Below, piece by piece: positions 60,798 through 64,000 of a stretch of DNA of 64,000 nt. A program made the translations under genes and the position numbers. The stretch spans positions 1-64,000 of the forward strand of contig CANGIP010000011.1 in the NCBI GenBank assembly GCA_947454105.1, read 5' to 3'. The DNA comes from Actinomycetota bacterium. GTDB lineage: Bacteria > Actinomycetota > Acidimicrobiia > Acidimicrobiales > Ilumatobacteraceae. Under the pieces are notes generated by a model. It made no database searches, was not told the DNA's origin, and saw only the letters and a list, made by a program, of their open reading frames with translations. Each line of letters begins with the position of its first letter. The first letter of the stretch is position 1.

Positions 60798-61592
60798 TCA
60801 GTGTCCGCCACCAGCGAACAACAGCTCGGACAAGTGATCCGCCAAATGATGGAATTCAGAACTGCGCATGATCTCGGGAACTCGAGGCCGTTCAAATGGC
60901 ACGTCCACAATTTCAACAATGCGACCTGGTCGCGCCGACATGACAGCAACTTTGTCCGCAAGAAAAATGGCTTCTTCAATCGAGTGTGTCACCAAAATGG
61001 TGGTTGGACGACGAGCCGACCAAATTCGCTGCAATTCAAGATTCATGGTGCGACGAAGAATTTCATCAAGCGCACCAAAAGGTTCGTCGAGTAAGAGCAC
61101 TTCGGGCTCGGTTACTAATGCCCGCGCGATTGCAACGCGCTGACGCATTCCACCTGACAATTGCGCCGGCAATGCCTGTTCAAAACCTTTGAGGCCAACG
61201 AGCGAGATCAGTTCTTCAATCGCTGATTGATATTCCTTCACAGATTTGCCCATCACCTGCAAGGGCAAAGTGATGTTCTTCCACACTGAGCGCCACGGCA
61301 ACAAAGCCGGGTCTTGAAAAGCCACACCGAGCCGACCTGCCGTACGCATTTCATCGGGCGACCTCTCGCCGATGAGCAATGAACCAGCATCAGGCAACTC
61401 AAGGCCGGCGAGCAATCGCAACAAGGTCGACTTGCCACATCCTGAGGGACCGATCAACGAAATAAACGACCCGACCGGAACTTCTAAAGACACTTTGTCA
61501 AGCGCCCGAACTACATCGTCTTTGAGCGCGAAGGTGCGCTCCACGTTTTGAACGCGGAGCGCACCACCGGCTACTTCTTGCAACGTTGACAA
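60798..61592 (-). CDS. ABC transporter ATP-binding protein (SsuB/TauB/ThiZ-like)
   Basis: 264 residues with all nucleotide-binding motifs: Walker [22 protein letters not shown]-loop [15 protein letters not shown], signature [18 protein letters not shown], Walker [19 protein letters not shown], and the switch His in [12 protein letters not shown]. Energises the adjoining permease. Starts 2 bp after the stop of the binding-protein gene. Confidence 0.96.
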   Translation of the reverse strand: MSTLQEVAGGALRVQNVERTFALKDDVVRALDKVSLEVPVGSFISLIGPSGCGKSTLLRLLAGLELPDAGSLLIGERSPDEMRTAGRLGVAFQDPALLPWRSVWKNITLPLQVMGKSVKEYQSAIEELISLVGLKGFEQALPAQLSGGMRQRVAIARALVTEPEVLLLDEPFGALDEILRRTMNLELQRIWSARRPTTILVTHSIEEAIFLADKVAVMSARPGRIVEIVDVPFERPRVPEIMRSSEFHHLADHLSELLFAGGGH

Positions 61593-61594
61593 AT

Positions 61595-62611
61595 TTAGAT
61601 TTCCTCGAGAAGAGTCGTATCAAACATGTCGCGTGTTCCCTTGATGCCGATAGCACCAAGTGCTTCGAGGTTTGCGGCAATTGCCTCTTCGGACATTGAG
61701 TAAATGCCACCGTCTGATTTGATCAACGGCATCTGCGCATTGTTGAAGTACAACTCGTTTTCGATGGTACGGCCAGTTCCCTTGAAGTAGGTGTCGGTAA
61801 ACATCGGCGGGTACTTGCTGGGATCTTTGAAATTTTCATCCCAACCCATACGGCTCGCACGCAACCACTTAACAATTTCGGCACGATTGTTCTTCAAGGC
61901 ATCCTTGGTCACAACAACCGTGTCGTTGAAAATTGTAAAGCCGTAGTCGTACATCAAGAATGATGTTGCTTCTTCGCCAGCTTGCTGAATGGTGAAAGGT
62001 ACGTTGGTTGTGAAGTCAACCGATGCATCAATTTCACCCTTCACAAGCGGTGTTGGGTCGTATTCGTACGGCACGATATTGACATCGGCCTTATTGACAC
62101 CACTGATTGACAACATTGCTTCAACCGAAACAGTGTTTGATGGCGGAACTGCAAGCGTCTTACCCACCAAATCGGCGGGCGAATTGATGGGGTTCTTCTT
62201 CAAGCTCACAACACCCAACGGATTCTTTTGGTACTGAGCACCAACGATCACAAATGGAGCATTGTCGTTGACGATGGCTTGAATAGTGCTGTCTGGCGTT
62301 GTCAATGCAAGTGGTGACGTACCAGCGAGCAAGGTGCTCTCGGGAATGACATCAGGTCCACCTGATTGGTAATTGAGGTCGAGACCTTGATCGGTGTAAT
62401 AACCGTTGGTCAATGCCACAAAGTAACCAGTGAATTCAGCGTCATTCACCCATGCTGCTTGCATCGTGAACTTGGTCGAAGTACCTGAACTTGAGCCTGA
62501 TGACTTGCTGTCATCGCCTCCACATGCTGCGAGGAATGCAGGCAAGCCTGCTAAACCAACACCGGCTGCGGATGCTCGAATCAGCATCTGTCGTCGTGAA
62601 ATCGGATTCAT
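61595..62611 (-). CDS. ABC transporter substrate-binding lipoprotein (NMT1/THI5-like)
   Basis: 338 residues. Tat-like and lipoprotein signal: [19 protein letters not shown] then PAFLAAC with Cys30. NMT1/THI5-like periplasmic binding fold: [59 protein letters not shown] and [19 protein letters not shown]. The family covers pyrimidine thiamin precursors, sulfonates, nitrate and riboflavin. The SsuB-type ATPase does not discriminate, but the upstream COG0212 cyclo-ligase paralogs favour a thiamin-related precursor. AAAGG precedes the ATG. Confidence 0.92.
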   Translation of the reverse strand: MNPISRRQMLIRASAAGVGLAGLPAFLAACGGDDSKSSGSSSGTSTKFTMQAAWVNDAEFTGYFVALTNGYYTDQGLDLNYQSGGPDVIPESTLLAGTSPLALTTPDSTIQAIVNDNAPFVIVGAQYQKNPLGVVSLKKNPINSPADLVGKTLAVPPSNTVSVEAMLSISGVNKADVNIVPYEYDPTPLVKGEIDASVDFTTNVPFTIQQAGEEATSFLMYDYGFTIFNDTVVVTKDALKNNRAEIVKWLRASRMGWDENFKDPSKYPPMFTDTYFKGTGRTIENELYFNNAQMPLIKSDGGIYSMSEEAIAANLEALGAIGIKGTRDMFDTTLLEEI

Positions 62612-62673
62612 TGTTGACCTTTCATGTTGTTAGTCGTATGGGTTGTGTCACGGTTGAAGTACTGGGCGCAGAG

Positions 62674-63432
62674 TCATAACGGGCCCAAGTTTTGAATCGC
62701 GCGCAACTCGGCGACAATGCCGAGATGTTCGAATTCTGTTCCTGGAACCAATTCCCAGAACACTCGTCCACTTTGACGCGAGCTCTGATCTATGTGCATT
62801 ACTTGAGTGGGAGTGACCACCCAATCGACAACGACGTCATGCTTCTCTGCAGGCATAATTTCGTTGACGAACTGACAGTCGTGCACGACATCGGCCACAA
62901 CTGAAGAACTATCGGTGAGTCCAAGTTCGGAAAGAACGGCCCACTCAAAATCGAAATAACCATGCCCTTTGCCAAAGCGCACACCGTTGTTGCTCACGGC
63001 ACTTCCACCGGTGACGAGTAAGGCGAATTTTTCACCTTTTTGCAATTCAGCCAATGGCATTGCCACGGCATAGCGATCGAATCCGTCAAGCGTTGCAGCG
63101 TAATGATGATCGCTTGCCGGAATCGTTGCGGGATCAAGGCGATAAAAACCACGGACAATTCCGTACGTGGTCATCACGAATGGAATTCCGCGCTGAATGA
63201 GTTTGTAACGCAAATCTTCCAAACAATTGTCAGGCGTAATAAAGACTTGACGATTTCCGCGATTCTTCAATGCATCAAGTTCTAAGACTCGATCTGAACA
63301 CTTTTCGCTTCCGACGAAGTCACAGATGAAACTTGAGAAGTCCCAATGAAATCGTGAATCGGGTCGCGCCACCTTGGCCAATTCGGCCCATATCTGCTCG
63401 CGATATTGATCGGTTGACAAAGCGCTGCTCAC
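62674..63432 (-). CDS. 5-formyltetrahydrofolate cyclo-ligase paralog (COG0212), second copy
   Basis: 252 residues from GTG with GGAG 6 bp upstream; it overlaps the first paralog by 4 nt (GTGA). It contains the cyclo-ligase fold landmarks: IWAELAKVARPDSRFHWDF at the start, VFITPDNCLEDLRYKLIQRG, and the conserved VRFGKGHGYFDFEWAVLSEL, the P-loop-like KGxGYxD motif retained. COG0212 proteins lack true 5-formyl-THF activity in tested cases and have been linked to thiamin metabolism by comparative genomics. Adjacency to an NMT1/THI5-like importer agrees with that. Confidence 0.87.
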   Translation of the reverse strand: MSSALSTDQYREQIWAELAKVARPDSRFHWDFSSFICDFVGSEKCSDRVLELDALKNRGNRQVFITPDNCLEDLRYKLIQRGIPFVMTTYGIVRGFYRLDPATIPASDHHYAATLDGFDRYAVAMPLAELQKGEKFALLVTGGSAVSNNGVRFGKGHGYFDFEWAVLSELGLTDSSSVVADVVHDCQFVNEIMPAEKHDVVVDWVVTPTQVMHIDQSSRQSGRVFWELVPGTEFEHLGIVAELRAIQNLGPL

Positions 63433-64000
63433 TTAATTCTCCTCAATTTTGCAGGAACCGAATCACGGGGCTCCCAAACGTCAATTTCATCAGTGTTCGT
63501 GCAAATCAGATCCAACAAACAATCTGGTTCAGCTTCGACCATTTCGTCAACGACTTGGTAATCGTGCACGACTGCAAAAACCAAAGCGTTTGGCGACAAC
63601 ACACCGAGTTGCTTCATCATCATCCACTCGAGTGCGAGATAACGCTGTCCGCCACCGATGTGGCGACCATCGGTTGTTACAGCAGTTGCACCAGTAACTA
63701 CTAGATCAATCGTGCCAGCTTTACGTAGATCACCAAGACCAAGGCGCTTGCCGAAACGCTCCATGCCATCAAGAGTGGCGGCTAGAGCATGATCAGTTTT
63801 TGGAATCTTCAAACCATCTAAGAGAACAAAACCACGTTGTAGGCCGTAGGTCGGAACAAGAATTTTCTTGCCAGCGTTAAGCGCTGCAAGTCTCAAAAGT
63901 TCGATGCTGTTGTCGGGAGCGCAGAAAACAACATCTGCATTTTTCCACTCGGTGCGCTTTATCACTCGCTTGTGCGCAAGGTTAGATCCAGCGAAATCGG
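63429..64000 (-). CDS. 5-formyltetrahydrofolate cyclo-ligase paralog (COG0212), first copy, 5'-truncated by window edge
   Basis: The frame is open through 64000 (DFAGSNLAHKR precedes the GTG at 63963-63965 and aligns with the CDFVGSEKCSDR segment of the next gene), so the true start is outside the window. Landmarks VVFCAPDNSIELLRLAALNA and ILVPTYGLQRGFVLLDG parallel the second copy (VFITPDNC, VMTTYGIVRGFYRLD). Where the second copy has KGHGYFDFEW, this one reads GRHIGGGQRYLALEWM, so the nucleotide-binding loop has diverged. Tandem duplication followed by divergence; a heteromer or division of labour is possible. Confidence 0.82.
   Translation of the reverse strand, partial: DFAGSNLAHKRVIKRTEWKNADVVFCAPDNSIELLRLAALNAGKKILVPTYGLQRGFVLLDGLKIPKTDHALAATLDGMERFGKRLGLGDLRKAGTIDLVVTGATAVTTDGRHIGGGQRYLALEWMMMKQLGVLSPNALVFAVVHDYQVVDEMVEAEPDCLLDLICTNTDEIDVWEPRDSVPAKLRRIK

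Noticed and set aside
62612-62673. TPP riboswitch before the binding-protein gene
   Set aside because: The 62-nt gap lacks recognisable thi-box sequences and is too short; the region upstream of the first cyclo-ligase gene is outside the window.
1-64000. CRISPR array, prophage, transposase, rRNA or tRNA genes
   Set aside because: None seen on reading both strands; the only repeats noted were those listed as features.

Overview
The window looks like an actinobacterial chromosome segment, most likely class Acidimicrobiia and close to the Ilumatobacteraceae (freshwater acIV type). The evidence is a mycothiol-dependent maleylpyruvate isomerase-family gene, three F420-type luciferase-like oxidoreductases, five acyl-CoA dehydrogenases, a steroid/terpenoid-type P450, an acyl-ACP desaturase of mycobacterial style, GTG starts, and base composition near half G+C by eye. 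This placement is an inference. No tRNA, rRNA, CRISPR array, transposase or phage gene was seen. Genes are packed tightly and no gene-free stretch exceeds 300 bases.

Layout. 1-3294: 3' part of a large secreted repeat protein. 3302-13062: MOSC protein, acyl-CoA dehydrogenase, cupin, P450, CapA-like lipoprotein, NTF2-like protein, regulator, TIM-barrel isomerase, MFS exporter and a lipoprotein hydrolase. 13147-18028: DUF1003 protein, alkyl sulfatase, aldehyde dehydrogenase, NTF2-like and DoxX-like proteins. 18047-23762: a leftward run of pyrophosphatase, acyl-CoA dehydrogenase, two amidohydrolases and acyl-ACP desaturase. 23852-35416: beta-propeller protein, amidohydrolase, AbiEi/DUF559 nuclease-like gene, esterases, mycothiol enzyme, alanine aminotransferase and assorted small enzymes. 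35487-36044: a DsbE-like thioredoxin lipoprotein with an in-frame TGA at the catalytic Cys, a strong selenoprotein candidate. 36195-43108: TetR regulator, anchored protein, geranylgeranyl reductase-like flavoprotein, malic enzyme, and a flavin monooxygenase sitting between an intact acyl-CoA dehydrogenase and the relic of another one. 43187-48134: Met/His-rich membrane protein, a SipW signal peptidase with two exported substrates, and a VWA protein. 48202-58479: nucleotide cyclase, degenerate GH1-like protein, cyclase-family hydrolase, and an acyl-CoA catabolic cluster (two-subunit dehydrogenase, DUF2889, acyl-CoA ligase, CrtC-like protein, LLM enzymes). 58604-59233: a MazEF-like toxin-antitoxin pair. 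59242-64000: an ABC importer operon led by two tandem 5-formyltetrahydrofolate cyclo-ligase paralogs.

Most metabolic genes fit breakdown of lipids, isoprenoids or xenobiotics through CoA thioesters: activation (ligase), dehydrogenation (acyl-CoA dehydrogenases), oxygenation (P450, flavin monooxygenase, LLM enzymes) and hydrolysis (amidohydrolases, esterases, alkyl sulfatase).

The most unusual signals are: (i) the putative selenocysteine codon with a SECIS-like hairpin at 35751-35790; (ii) four copies of an exactly 55-nt palindromic intergenic element, arranged as two pairs that each bracket one gene (15652, 17092, 26148, 27171); (iii) the acyl-CoA dehydrogenase 3'-end relic at 40623-40685, which differs from the intact gene only at wobble positions; (iv) an abrupt codon-usage break inside the first gene; and (v) the cyclo-ligase-paralog/ABC transporter operon.
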